Source: Lindgomyces ingoldianus
Taxonomy: Eukaryota; Ascomycota; Dothideomycetes; Pleosporales; Lindgomycetaceae
Direction of reading: 5' to 3'
DNA: 64,000 bases
NCBI RefSeq assembly: GCF_010093535.1
Contig: NW_022985165.1
Location: forward strand, 2,277,701-2,341,700
This document shows positions 23,201 through 33,738 of the stretch, in pieces (the stretch's first letter is position 1; each line of letters starts with the position of its first letter). The position numbers and the translations under genes were made by a program. The notes under the pieces were generated by a model, which was not told the DNA's origin, did not search any database, and saw nothing but the letters and a program-made list of their open reading frames with translations.

Positions 23201-23860
23201 TCACCGCTTGCCCTCTCTCTCCCCAGCCACCTCCGCCCTTTTCCCCTGCAGCTTCCCCCTCTCGTCCAGCGCCCACCACTCCTTGTGCAGCCTTCTCGCT
23301 TCCTGCAACTCTCGCTCTTTCTCCTCTCTCATCCGCTTTCTCTCTCCCGCCAACTGAAACCACTCTGCCCGCGCCTTGTCTAGTTCTTCTTGTCCCTGAT
23401 ATTGCACCATGCAGGAATTCATGGCGAGCTTCTGCGCACGACATGCCCACACCATGGTTATTGTGCGGCCGAGGGCGCAGGCTGCGAATGCTAGGAGGGG
23501 GGGTATGTTAGTGTGGCAATTGTGCTACCCGATTTTCTCTATACTCTAAAAAGGGATTGAGATTGGGTGGAAGGGGAACTAGATCTTGGGGAGGGGGGCC
23601 GTAGGCAAGATATCACCGGCATCACACCGCATGCGCGATGAATTGCAGGGGGACAAAGGGGACCAGTGCGGTGTAATACCTTTAATTTCATCGGCACACT
23701 TCTCCCTCACATTCCGGTAATATAGATCCCGTACCTGCTGTTCCTGTGGCGCAGAGAGCGGCGTCGGATTGCTTGGTAATTTCTTGCTTTCTATCCGGTC
23801 CTGCTCTTCTTTCGTCGCTTCTGTTTCTGTTCGGGGATGAGGAGGTATCGTCATGGCCAT
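23201..23860 (-). CDS. CMC1: cytochrome c oxidase assembly factor, twin CX9C (Cmc1)
   Basis: Intermembrane-space protein of mitochondria used in complex IV assembly and Cox1 maturation. Exons (minus): 23860-23680 and 23490-23201, with a 189-bp GT-AG intron (donor after AAAG, acceptor CCTCCTAG); 156 residues. The intron splits the first CX9C: joined, it reads CADEIKAFAAC, followed by the second, CRAQKLAMNSC, the redox-folded helical hairpin imported by Mia40. N-terminal MAMTIPPHPRTETEATKEEQ and the charged C-terminal helix (Arg/Glu/Lys-rich) fit the fungal family. It is a little longer than yeast Cmc1. Both flanking exons read cleanly across the splice. Confidence 0.93.
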
Positions 23861-24315
23861 AGCGGCGTCGCGGAAGTATTTTCGGAATCAGAGAAGGAAG
23901 ATGGGGTGCGCGAGCGGGCGTCAATTGCGGATTCTATTTGAATAAACTAGTGGGCGTGAAGCTTAATCCGTAGGTGGTTCGAGATTGATAGTGCTAGGGA
24001 GCGGGTGCTTTGGATGCGGACCAGGATGTCGGAGGTGCAGGGTTAGATCGCCGATGGGCTTGGGCCGAGGTACATGGGGGTGGTGAATTGATGATCCGGA
24101 CCGGTGGGGAGATGCACATGTCAAGATCATCTTGTCTACGGTGCTTCTTACATCTGGTGTGACTTGCAATTCACATTCGCACTCACATTCACTCCTACCT
24201 TGAGCCGCTCCAACCTTACAAGCACTGATTTACATCACAATTCCGCGTCTGCTATCAAACCCTAAATTCAACCTCTCGTTCTTGCTACTACATTTTCCAT
24301 CTACGAAAGCAAATC
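23861..24315. other. divergent intergenic region (Cmc1 / SDR)
   Basis: About 455 bp between divergent starts; no specific element recognised. Confidence 0.5.
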
Positions 24316-25107
24316 ATGAAGCCTGGGAATCGCACGTTCATAATCTCCGCCGGCGCCTCTGGACTCGCTCTCGCCGTCGCCCGGGACTTACACTCCTCTG
24401 GTGCCTACATCTCCCTCCTCGACCTCAACGCGTCCTCCGGCTCCGAAATCATTGCCGAGCTCGGCAGCTCGCGCGCCAGATTCTTCGAAACAGACGTTTC
24501 CGACACCGGATCGATAAAGGCCGCTATACAAAAAACATTAAAATGGGTTAAGCAGACGGGGAAGGAGATTGGAGGAGTAGTGGCGGGTGCGGGAGTGGGA
24601 CTGCCAGGTTTGATAGTCGATAGGAAGAATGAGCCGTTGAGTATTGAGAGCATTGATTTTGTGCTGAACATTAATTTGCGAGGGACACTCGATTTGATTA
24701 GGCAGGCTGTGCCATATATGACGACGGTTAAGCCAGAAGGACCGGATGGCGAGCGTGGCGTCATAATTATGATTGCTTCGTCTGCGGCGTTTGATGGGCA
24801 GATGGGCCAGGTTGCGTATGCGGCTTCTAAGGGTGCCATAGCATCTCTCACGCTTCCTCTTGCGCGTGATTTGTCGAAGTATGGTATCAGGGCGGTTACC
24901 ATCGCACCAGCGCTGTTCGAGAGCAATATGACGAAAATGATGGGGAAGAAGGTGAAGCAGAGTTTGGAGAATGCGATGGAGTTCCCCAAGAGAGCGGGAC
25001 AGCCGGTAGAGTTTGCTCGGATCGTGAGGGATAGCATCGAGAATGTAATGCTAAATGGGACGGTTTTGAGACTAGATGGTGGGATGAGGATGCCGGCGAG
25101 GCTGTAG
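24316..25107 (+). CDS. short-chain dehydrogenase/reductase, HSD10-like
   Basis: Intronless, 263 residues, of usual SDR length. Rossmann start TFIISAGASGLALAVARDLH, acidic LLDLN at the end of beta-2 (suggests NAD rather than NADP), VVAGAGVGLPGL in place of the NNAG region, Ser in MIASSAAFDGQMGQ, and the catalytic YAASK. The C-terminal part (VTIAPALFESNMT, FPKRAGQPVEFA, LNGTVLRLDGGMRM) resembles 3-hydroxyacyl-CoA dehydrogenase type 2 (HSD17B10/HSD10). Odd: the TGxxxGxG cofactor loop is SAGASGLA, with the first and last glycines replaced by alanine. Substrate cannot be read from sequence. Its stop is 176 bp from the convergent Utp11 stop. Confidence 0.9.
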   Translation: MKPGNRTFIISAGASGLALAVARDLHSSGAYISLLDLNASSGSEIIAELGSSRARFFETDVSDTGSIKAAIQKTLKWVKQTGKEIGGVVAGAGVGLPGLIVDRKNEPLSIESIDFVLNINLRGTLDLIRQAVPYMTTVKPEGPDGERGVIIMIASSAAFDGQMGQVAYAASKGAIASLTLPLARDLSKYGIRAVTIAPALFESNMTKMMGKKVKQSLENAMEFPKRAGQPVEFARIVRDSIENVMLNGTVLRLDGGMRMPARL

Positions 25108-25283
25108 AGGACTAGTCTTTGGTGGGCTTCGTTTATTTTACTTTTATTTGGGAGACGATCTGCAACAGTATTAGAACACTCTAAGAGGTAGTACGGCCAA
25201 AGCTCACCCAATTGTTCAGTCCATGAGCTGTGGTATATGTTGTTGAGTGCCTCTTCATCACCGTCGTGCCTATGTCAAGGCAT

Positions 25284-26108
25284 TCATCGCTTCCTCTCCC
25301 GAATCTTGAACTTGACGCCATGTTTGTTGACACCACCAATGGTGCCATTCATCTTCGCTCGCTGCTTCTCCAATTCCTCTTCTGCAATCATCAAGTCTCG
25401 TTCCCGTGCTTTGACAGCTTCTAGATGTCCTGCAATCCTCGCTTGCGTCCGCTCGCGCCTCTTCAAGAATGCCCTCTCTTCTTTCCGCGCAAGATCCTTC
25501 GCTTCCTGCTGCTTCTTCGAAGGCTTCTTCTGCAGCACTTCGGCATCCCCGTCCAGCTCCTTTGAAGTCTCTTTCTCCTTCCTCGGTCGATTCCACACCC
25601 TCCCAACCCGATCCTGCCCGGTCCCAAACCACTCTTCCGCCTCAAATCCCTTCTGTGCGTCCCTATCCGCCACAAACACGGTGTGACTCCCACTCGCTCC
25701 CTCGTCTCCATCCCTCAGCAACCTGACCTCATCCCCCTCCAGCACAATCCTCTCCTCTAACTCCGCTCTCTCCTTCCTCACCACCTGTAGCATCGTCCTG
25801 ATGTACCCCACGTCCTGCGTCTTCAGCAACTTCACGACATCCGTACTCAGTGCCTTGTTTCCCCGGTCAGCGACACGCCGGCCCACTTTATCGACGGTCG
25901 AGGAGAGCATGGCAAAGGAGAATTCATCTGGGTTGCGCTCGGTGGCTTTTTGCTTTAGGATTTTCAGGCGCTTCCGCTTTTCTTTGTGGTCAGTGGCGCG
26001 GAGTTTGTAGTCCTTGTGCTTTTCGAGAAGACCCCATTTTTCGCGCTCAAGGGGCTGGGCGCGCTCTTTGTGGTTGCGCCGTTGGACGGCGTTACGCATT
26101 GAGGACAT
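25284..26108 (-). CDS. UTP11: U3 snoRNA-associated protein Utp11
   Basis: SSU-processome component needed for 18S rRNA processing in the nucleolus. Single exon, 274 residues. N-terminus MSSMRNAVQRRNHKERAQPL, then RERWGLLEKHKDYKLRA-type sequence (here EKWGLLEKHKDYKLRATDH), KLKILKQKA-like KRLKILKQKATERNPDEFSF, and KTQDVGYIRTMLQVVRKERA, the family hallmarks in order. FVADRDAQKGF and the basic C-terminus (HGVKFKIRERKR) complete the match. Length is near that of yeast Utp11 (about 250). The neighbouring TMA23-like gene is also ribosome-biogenesis, but they are too far apart to imply co-regulation. Confidence 0.96.
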   Translation of the reverse strand: MSSMRNAVQRRNHKERAQPLEREKWGLLEKHKDYKLRATDHKEKRKRLKILKQKATERNPDEFSFAMLSSTVDKVGRRVADRGNKALSTDVVKLLKTQDVGYIRTMLQVVRKERAELEERIVLEGDEVRLLRDGDEGASGSHTVFVADRDAQKGFEAEEWFGTGQDRVGRVWNRPRKEKETSKELDGDAEVLQKKPSKKQQEAKDLARKEERAFLKRRERTQARIAGHLEAVKARERDLMIAEEELEKQRAKMNGTIGGVNKHGVKFKIRERKR

Positions 26109-26524
26109 TTTGGGCTTCTGGGCGGGTGTGGAAGCTCTGCAAAAGTATGCGGTTAGGTTTGTGGTCTAAAAAATTTGGTATCGATATGTCGCTTGGCCCG
26201 TGCTCGACCGGGTCCAAACGACATGCAGCAGAAGGGGAATCTAACCCCGTGCACGAAAACATCAGGGAGAGTCCTGTACAGCCAAGATTTGCTGCAATTT
26301 AAAAGTTCCTCTGTATTATGCTAGAACTAGCTAGTGTATTTCATACCAAGTGGATAACAACAGGAGAGGAGCTATCTACTGCCCGGTTTTCCACGGAAAC
26401 CTCTTATTAAGCGTCCACATAGCGTTAACTAGTATATCATTCTGAGAAGGGTGGCCCTGACAAAAGGTGTCGTACAAGGTCTTGAGACTTTCCTCCGACA
26501 AATCGAAGCTTTCCCGCCGTCTAT
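26109..26524. other. intergenic, Utp11 upstream region
   Basis: About 415 bp upstream of Utp11. No gene or known site recognised. Confidence 0.5.
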
Positions 26525-27731
26525 CTAGAGCATTTCTCCAGACTCACAACTAGTCTCGCAAGAGCATTTAGCGCGATTTCGGGACTCTTCGCAAGACAAG
26601 ATACGACTGCAAGCTTTGATGCCTTCTTTCATGACGCGAATGCGCTGAGAAAATCCCCTAAAGGGGATATTACAAGGGTGATAGACGTCGAAATAGCGGT
26701 ACCAATTGCCGAAGTGAATTGGCCCCGCATTTTGAAGGAAGAAATCTTCATCGCTTGGAAAATTCCCCTCTCCTACGACAGAAATCCAACCCCGACAAGT
26801 TCGAATGTCGCGGCCAAACCACAGTGTCACTCCGCTTAAAGAATTGGATTTTTAGATGCTCCAAGAAATCCTTCACGGGAAGATGTGCTGCCCAGATTCC
26901 CTCGCTACGCCCATGGAGCGATCGCCCGTCAAATGCTCCTTAGTTAAAGGAGCGCAGTGCCTTGCAGTACCAGAGTATAAAGGCTAGGGGATCCGGGATG
27001 CACCATCCACTCACAATCAGTGCATCCAAACCAAGCTCAACCAATTGAAGATCCCTCCATGTAAACAGTTAATCGAGAAGGCTGGATGAAGAGACTCCAC
27101 TTCTCATGTCACACCAGTTCTTCCTCGGACTGCTGGTTATCTCCTGCTTTTACAGCCATGGTAACTAGAGAAAATAGGGCACGCCTGCGAAAATCAACTT
27201 CGAATATAACCGTTTGTCAGTCCCGATCTTCAAGCTCTCCAACTTCTATGAAAAGGGAGACAATGGCATCTTAGCCCAGTCAATGAAGGGGGCTATCTCA
27301 TCTATGAAATCACCCTTGGCCGGATCTTGAACGTCCTGGAACTGAACATGCCGAAGGTTCTTCGCCAAAGAGAGCAGAACACAAATCCAGGCATTGACGT
27401 CCATCGTGGCAAACCAGTCGTTCCAATTAGCCTACTTCTCTATGTTGAACCCCAGCTACAAGACGTATTTTACAAACTTTAAGAGGAATGACTTAGACTC
27501 CTTGCTAACCACAGAAGGGAACCTGTCTCGAGGATTCTATCTTGCCCGACCCTCGTAGGGTGGGACAGCAGGCCTCATGGGTTGTATGTAGTCTCTGAAG
27601 CTCTGATTCTCCACCAGATTATGCAGGAGCCGACTAGGTTGGTGTTCTGGATGCATAGTCAGGTGGCAGGGCCAGCAGAGGTCTTGTTCCCCGATTCGCT
27701 TAAGCTGTTTACACACCAAGCAAACATCCAA
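26525..27731 (-). pseudogene. decayed minus-strand gene fragments, family not recognised
   Basis: Three protein-like stretches on the same strand and in consistent order but in different frames, separated by stops: 27731-27537 (with CLVCKQLKRIGEQDLCWPC and MHPEHQP, a Cys/His pattern like a small zinc-binding module), 27431-27246 (61 open codons containing NAWICVLLSLAKNLRHVQF, reminiscent of fungal F-box/LRR proteins), and 26830-26525 (GPIHFGNWYRYFDVYHP, then a Cys-rich end). I could not build a single intact spliced model. Either one decayed gene or unrelated chance frames; a functional multi-exon gene is not excluded. Confidence 0.3.
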
Positions 27732-27850
27732 CAGATATTTGTACTTGTGAGCTTGGTAGGGGGCAAGAGCATGTGTGAAGTGATGTGTTGTGGACTGAAG
27801 GTCCGAGGAGGTATATGATTTATGCAGTATGATGAGATACTAAGTTTATG

Positions 27851-28618
27851 GTTGATTGGGCAGCCCATCGTAGAGCCCTCCAGCTTATGGTGCTTATCGG
27901 CGTTAGGTCGTGGAGGTCTTCTGCGATGGAGAGGACGAACTCCTCCGGGAATTATCTGCCTGATAGATAAGCTGTAACTGGCTGGCTAAACGTTAGACAG
28001 ATCTTGCGCCACAGACATAGCTTTTCATATAAATTCAAACTTGGTGAAGGGTATTAGTAAAGAATTTAGAGGTCGGAACGCTCTACGATAGGCTCCCCAA
28101 TCAACCTTATGCTTAGCGTCTCATCACCCTATATAAATCACATTGCTCCTCAGACCCTCAGACCACAATACATTACCTTTTTCACAACTCCTACCCCCTA
28201 CAAGGTTACAGAATCGGAGGTTGGTAAGGAGAGTGCACGAGGGGTGGAGGTAATGTGGAGGGAGTGATATTTGTATCTTGCGTTTGAATACTTATCATTG
28301 ATGCCCTTCAGGGTGCAGCACAATGGAATTTGACCATATAATGCTTCAGATTAAACGGACCAACCTGGAATTTACGTGTAAACAATGAACCATACTATTG
28401 CAGAAATCCTAGCCTCATTGACGGTCGAGTATTAGAATCGTGCCGTTAGAGGAGTGGGAGTGGCGTTTATTCTCATGCAGAGCAGCTGCTGAGACTCGGA
28501 GAGAAGGAGCTGGAGAACTAGCGGGGTGGCATTGCAAGCCCTAGGCCTTCCCCTTAGATGGTTTGTAAGCTATACTGACGATGAGGTAGGAAGGAAATCT
28601 CAAGGGGGGCATACCTAG
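27851..28618. other. intergenic, AT-rich
   Basis: No coding stretch recognised. The end (28566-28618) resembles an intron with donor GTAAGC near 28564 and acceptor ATACCTAG at 28618, leading into the dehydrogenase relic. Confidence 0.4.
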
Positions 28619-29080
28619 CAATCCACTATTATCCCAACACCCTCCGAGAAGAAAACCTGAACACTAGCGGCACGGTTAGCATAATTTCTCGTCAGCGGAA
28701 TCATCCCCGGAGTGTCGTCCTACTGTCTTGCCAAAAACGCTATAGCATACCTGTTGGAGCTTTTGCATTTGGAATGGCCTTCCATCCGTGCATTCTCCCT
28801 CAACCCAGGCATAATTTGGACGGATTCGATACCTCCAGCCTATGTCTTGCACGCCAAGGACTCTGTGGAGCTTGTTGGAGGAACGGCGTTGTATCTCGGT
28901 ACGGCGAAAGCGGATTTCTTAAGGGAAAGATGGGTCAGTGTGAATTGGGACGTGGAGGAGATTCAGTCGCATAAGGAGGGAATTGAAAGGAAGGGGTTGT
29001 TGAAAACAAGGTGGCTAATCGCAGAGTTGGGGCTAAAGGGCATCTTTACGAAAGGTTATGTGGAATATCGGCCTCTCTAA
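28619..29080 (+). pseudogene. truncated, frameshifted short-chain dehydrogenase relic
   Basis: 3' part of an SDR. 28619-28689 reads HYYPNTLREENLNTSGTVSI in one frame (the beta-5 approach), then the frame changes and 28685-29080 reads VSGIIPGVSSYCLAKNAIAY with the catalytic YCLAK, LNPGIIWTDSIPP, and a C-terminal LYLGTAKADFLRERW. The catalytic Ser strand is split by the shift. No cofactor-binding N-terminal half was found upstream. It closes with a normal stop at 29080. Best read as a 5'-truncated pseudogene; a sequencing slip could explain the shift but not the missing Rossmann start. Confidence 0.6.
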
Positions 29081-29399
29081 ACCGACTCTATGGGGGGCTA
29101 GCACTTATCGAGCTCGATAGTTAGGTTCACGTTACCTACTTAGGATCGGAACCTTGAAATTTATCTACTACTGACGCTCAAATGCGATATAAAGCCCTAG
29201 AAGAAGTTAATCATATCTAGATCCAAGGGACCACCCGTTATATTAGTAATTGGCTGGCCAATAGTATTTGCATTCGGTTCATTCTGAGTATTTACATGAA
29301 ATTTCAAATTTTGTTAGTACTTCTGACCATACCACGCTGCAGATTTACATCAAGCCCAGGTTTAACTCAACCCATGGATTCTGCCTTGTTCATATATGC
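29081..29399. other. intergenic
   Basis: About 320 bp between the dehydrogenase relic and the GH45 stop; nothing recognised. Confidence 0.5.
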
Positions 29400-30247
29400 T
29401 TAGAAGCGCAAAGTGCCAGCACCCCTCGGCTTTGGCATGGGTGTAGCAGTCGGCTTGTACGTTCCTTCAATGCCCTGCGTAGGGTTCTGGCCATTCCTAA
29501 CACACCCACTACGATCCGTGATCTGCTTGGGGCAAGTGACTTCCTCAAAGTTGACAGTTGGGTTATCTGAATTCGCGAACCAGTCGAAGCGCCAATAGCA
29601 ACCAGGCTTGAGCTTTTCAGGGAAGGAGTCGCACTGAGAGCGAGAAGAGATACCACCATATTGCTGTCCCCAACCGTTAGGTGGTGCTCCCCACTCGTTA
29701 GTACAGCCGTTGAACTGCCCAACGCCGCCACCGGGCATGGCCAAATCGAAGTGATTGGTACCGAGGTCTCCGCCAGTATTGGTTGCTTGCACAATGAACT
29801 GCTTGCCTTGGGCGGGGCCGGAGGTGAATGTCAGTCTAGATGTTTGTTAGCTCCAGTCTTCATACTTTCCACCCTATATGTAGACGGCCCCCTTCTCCTA
29901 ACTTACTTGTAGCAAGCACAGCACCAACTACTCTCCGTTCCACCCGAAATCCTCACAGCAGCGAATCCATAAGACAAAGTATCAGAAACTGCCCAGGGGC
30001 TCTGGTTGGAGCACATGTATGCCTTCCCACCACTCTCGCAACCGTTCTTCGCGGCCATATCGGCCAAAGGATTGTCGCTCTTGTCACAGCTTCGAATCGG
30101 CGCGCTGACCGACGCCTTTCCAGACCAACCACAGGATCCCTTGCAACAGTCCCAGTAACGGGTCGTCTTTCCAGACCCAGAGGCAGCATCAACAGTCGCA
30201 GCACCTGTGGCCAGTGCCAGAAGGGCAAGTTGTTTAAGTGAGACCAT
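29400..30247 (-). CDS. secreted GH45 endoglucanase
   Basis: Inverting endo-beta-1,4-glucanase acting on cellulose outside the cell. Exons (minus): 30247-29907 and 29835-29400; 71-bp GT-AG intron; 258 residues. Signal peptide [21 protein letters not shown], then the GH45 signature [14 protein letters not shown], whose Asp matches the catalytic base of Humicola EGV (Asp10). The general-acid Asp lies in [13 protein letters not shown] (Asp121 in EGV). Other family landmarks: [68 protein letters not shown]. Cys-rich as expected. The short Pro/Thr C-terminus has no cellulose-binding module. Start chosen for the signal peptide. Confidence 0.97.
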
Positions 30248-31785
30248 GATGGCAGATGATCGATTTTCTTTCGGGGGTTTGAATTCCGGGATTTGAACGA
30301 TGCGGTTCAAGTATCTGGTAGAGAATAGAGGGCATGATACGTTCTAGTTATATCGACTGTAGACGCTTAGAAGCGATCTGGAATGCGGCTTCATACTCCA
30401 CAATTCTCATCTGACCTGCCCAAGGCAGAGCCGGCTCTGCGATTTACCCTTCCGCTTTCCAAAATCTGGGGACCAGGCACACGGCTCACCAAATATTCTC
30501 TCATCAACCCCCTCCCATCTCCACAAATTTCCACAATACATCTTCACCTTGCCTTATTGGTGGACCCAGTGATCTCTGCGAAACAGCTAAGGATTGTTTA
30601 GTGAGGCCCTCGGATTTAGAGTATGACAGACTGGATCAGTTGATGGAGTGAGCAGATGACCAGCAAATGGTGACTAGGCATTTCAATCTCTTCTTCATTT
30701 AGAGGCGTCGGGATGGCGGCTCCTTAAGTCCTTACATTTTTGCCGGGGTGTTATATTGGGCTGTGCTATAGGTGTACCATATGAATGAGGCTGGTGATGA
30801 CGAGGCAGACGAGAGACGTGCTTGGCTGCGTTGTGGGGTGCATTTTGGGACAATACGAGGATGCAATGAGTGAACCGGGATTGTTCACAAGAAATTGAGA
30901 CGATACGACGATGACAAGGCCAAGAAGAGTGAGGGAAGGAGAGTGTCAAGTGCGGAACAAGAGCGGAAAAAGATGGGGAAAAGTCACTGTCGCCAGCCAC
31001 CACCAGCCACTCGAGTCCCCCAATCCCAACTGCTGAATCCAACACCTATCTCGAAAGATAAAATAAGCAAACACACACTTCTCTCTGCAATCCTCGCTGC
31101 TCTATAAAAACAATCTCTTGTGGGTGCTCATGTTAATAAGTACGACTACTCATGAAGCCGAAACAGAGATTGTTCTTTCAAAGTTCAGCCTCATAGAAAG
31201 CAGTAGCGTTACCAGCGAAGCAATCTCAATGATAACAGATGCTAGGCTCCTTAATGACTTATTTCGGCTTCTTCTCATCTGTCATTTTCTCTTGGCACCA
31301 TCGTCACCCAAATCCGAATGCCTATGCCCTTCACCGCTGAGGCCGCCATCGTCTTCCGGTTTTGCATGATCTTTATGGCGTACCGTCCTCCGTTCTACAC
31401 TCCCGTGTGGATTGCGTCAAGTACGGCGAAGGTACCGTATATTGTTTATGCAATGTTCTCTGTTGCTTATTCCTCTTCTGTGTTGGTGTTGGCTTGTTCA
31501 ACTGGAAGGGTAGGGAGATTAGAAAGGGGACTTGGGGAAAGATTCTATTTGGGGATGCGAATAGAATTAGTGAAGAGAAGGAGCACAGAAGGAATAGGTG
31601 TGAGATGATTTGACGCTTGAGGGTGGTCGTAGGGATTATGGATTGCATATTAAATGCACTCACTAAACGCTCCACAATATTAAAATCCAACCACTCAGGA
31701 AAATGCAAAAGGTTAATGCAACCCGAAGGGATGAAGCAAAAGGCTACCTTATGCAGTCACAATATATGTAACTGTATCTCTCTTC
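30248..31785. other. intergenic, GH45 promoter and upstream
   Basis: No gene supported in 1.5 kb. A plus-strand frame at 31362-31613 has a hydrophobic Cys-rich stretch (VLCCLFLFCVGVGLFNWKG) followed by charged residues, possibly a remnant of a membrane protein C-terminus, but lacks other evidence. Confidence 0.45.
30425..30440. promoter_or_regulatory. perfect 16-bp palindrome upstream of GH45
   Basis: GCAGAGCCGGCTCTGC is its own reverse complement and sits about 178 bp before the GH45 ATG. A CTGGGG (SYGGRG, CreA-type core) follows at 30466-30471. Dyad symmetry suits a dimeric regulator; binding is inference. Confidence 0.4.
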
Positions 31786-33738
31786 TCAGTCAAATAGATC
31801 TCCAGGCCTCGGTGTTATCACATTGTTTGGATGTCCAAATCGTAACACTCGTATGGAAGAGTCGTCGGCCCCGAATACCTCCCCATATCGCAACTGCCTA
31901 TTCCCAACAACTTTTAACAACTGAACTATTTCCGCATTGCTTGTTCCATCGCCTCTCAGCAACTCGTCCGGGATTGCCTTTGCGATTTCTAGCGGACTCA
32001 AGCTCACCATTCGCCCAAGCTTCCACCAGCCATAGTATGTCAAGCTCGCAGATAGGATTCCGAAAAACATAATAGTTGCAGCTGCAACAAAGAACTCGTA
32101 ATGGGATATGAAGACGATTTCAGTGTTCCTCTGTTGAACCGGGATCTCCTGGTTGTAGTTCGTTAGCCTGGGTTGTGCCCGCCCGCCCGCGACTGAGGCC
32201 CTGAAAATGAGGTTCGCTAACGATACAAGGATTTGTTCAGTCGGATCGGAGTAGCCGAGAGAGCATGTATTAGGATAGTCGGAAACTTGATTGATAGTGG
32301 ACGGCGGTATGTAATGTTCGGATGCAAGAGATCCAATAGCATTCAAATCCCAAACTACAATCTGAACAGGATACTGTTTTGTTAGAGTGCTAGTGATGCT
32401 GGTGATGCTTGGGGAGGTGATCTCAGCAGAAGAAGAGAAGAGATTTCGCGCTGCTACCTGAAAGCCAGCTAATTCAAGCCAGTTCTCACGATTCATCTTT
32501 CTGACGTGGTTAGATAGTTTAAAGGGTCCTTTGCTGTTGAGAGATATAATTGTCCGGTTGATGGTAACCGGGAATTCAACGACGTCGATAAAATAGGAAC
32601 ATGATAGTGATTTGATCACTCCTGGGCAAAAGGTGTAATTGCCATCTGGCGAGGTTCCAACCCCGGAATGGTTACCATATGTTGGAGCGTCTGGGGACCA
32701 GAACGAGATATTGAATATGAGTTGGGGATAGTCTTCAGGATCGAAATTTGTTCCAATAGGGCCAGCGATTTTGGGTTCATCGAGAATTGGGAAGCTAACG
32801 TTGAAGAGCGTCGCGTCGGTTCGATTTTCATTGTAGAATTTCTGGGCCCAGTCTTGATGCTCGGATCGTATGGCTGAACAACTTCCGTTCAGGCCGAAGC
32901 CTTGGATGGTGCCAATACACGTCCCATTACAATTCTGGACGTACCCTTCAATGGGACGGTTAGCGATATGGTCTTTGAGAACATCAACGAACCATGGAGA
33001 TAGAACATTAACAGCTCGGAAGGAGTCAGATTGCGAGATGTTGCTGGCAGTTGTGCTGAAGTTGACAGTTGTTTCTGTGGCCATTTGTAGAGTCAAATTC
33101 CCCTCCGTAACCGATTCCCAAGTACCCGTAGTTGTTGATCTCTGGAGTATGGTGCCGTAAATGACACACATTGCAACGACAATTCGAGCTACAGCGACCA
33201 CGTTGAGTGGCCAAGAGAACATAGTGAGTGCGTAGTAGAGACTGTCTCCAACTGCCCACTGACGATGAATCTCTTGGAGGGTAGCCGGTCTCAGTGACCG
33301 AATCCACCATGCCAGCGTGGCCCCTTCTCTCATCGCGTAATCGATGCATACCCCGCCAACCGCGGCAATTATGGCGAGGCAGACAGAGGGCGTTATTTCC
33401 TCTGGCCAAACTTTGATTGGGTGACGGTGAGATACAGATAGTACAACCCCAGCTGCTGCGATAGAAGCGAGGGCCCCAAACAGTGCAAGGAAGGGTAACC
33501 ATGGGACATGATGTTTCGGTCTCCATGGTCGGGATAATGCTCGATTGTGGGTTGATTTTGAGATTGCGGGGGTTGCGGCGTCGGTGTCCTCGAGGCCTGG
33601 CGACAGGCCTTCTTCCCTTTGAATGTTTTGTGAGAGTCCATGGTAGGCCGGATTGCTCATTTGCGTATTCGGGAGCTGTTCTGCTTGACGTACTCGTGAG
33701 TTCTGGAAGGGAGTGACCTCAGACTGTTGTTCTTGCAT
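31786..33738 (-). CDS. large membrane protein with N-glycosylated ectodomain (DUF3176-like architecture)
   Basis: Single exon, 650 residues. Layout: a cytosolic N-terminus, TM helices at about 80-102 (WLPFLALFGALASIAAAG), 115-133 (SVCLAIIAAVGGVCIDYAM) and near 180-200 (VAVARIVVAMCVIYGTIL), a long loop of about 340 residues with at least ten N-x-S/T sequons and paired cysteines, then a final TM (FFVAAATIMFFGILSASL) and a cytosolic tail. A motif ATLQEIHRQWAVGDSL follows TM2. This matches a large lineage-expanded group of uncharacterised Pezizomycotina membrane proteins related in plan to DUF3176. Function unknown; a cell-surface receptor or sensor is speculation. No intron seen. Confidence 0.8.
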   Translation of the reverse strand: MQEQQSEVTPFQNSRVRQAEQLPNTQMSNPAYHGLSQNIQREEGLSPGLEDTDAATPAISKSTHNRALSRPWRPKHHVPWLPFLALFGALASIAAAGVVLSVSHRHPIKVWPEEITPSVCLAIIAAVGGVCIDYAMREGATLAWWIRSLRPATLQEIHRQWAVGDSLYYALTMFSWPLNVVAVARIVVAMCVIYGTILQRSTTTGTWESVTEGNLTLQMATETTVNFSTTASNISQSDSFRAVNVLSPWFVDVLKDHIANRPIEGYVQNCNGTCIGTIQGFGLNGSCSAIRSEHQDWAQKFYNENRTDATLFNVSFPILDEPKIAGPIGTNFDPEDYPQLIFNISFWSPDAPTYGNHSGVGTSPDGNYTFCPGVIKSLSCSYFIDVVEFPVTINRTIISLNSKGPFKLSNHVRKMNRENWLELAGFQVAARNLFSSSAEITSPSITSITSTLTKQYPVQIVVWDLNAIGSLASEHYIPPSTINQVSDYPNTCSLGYSDPTEQILVSLANLIFRASVAGGRAQPRLTNYNQEIPVQQRNTEIVFISHYEFFVAAATIMFFGILSASLTYYGWWKLGRMVSLSPLEIAKAIPDELLRGDGTSNAEIVQLLKVVGNRQLRYGEVFGADDSSIRVLRFGHPNNVITPRPGDLFD

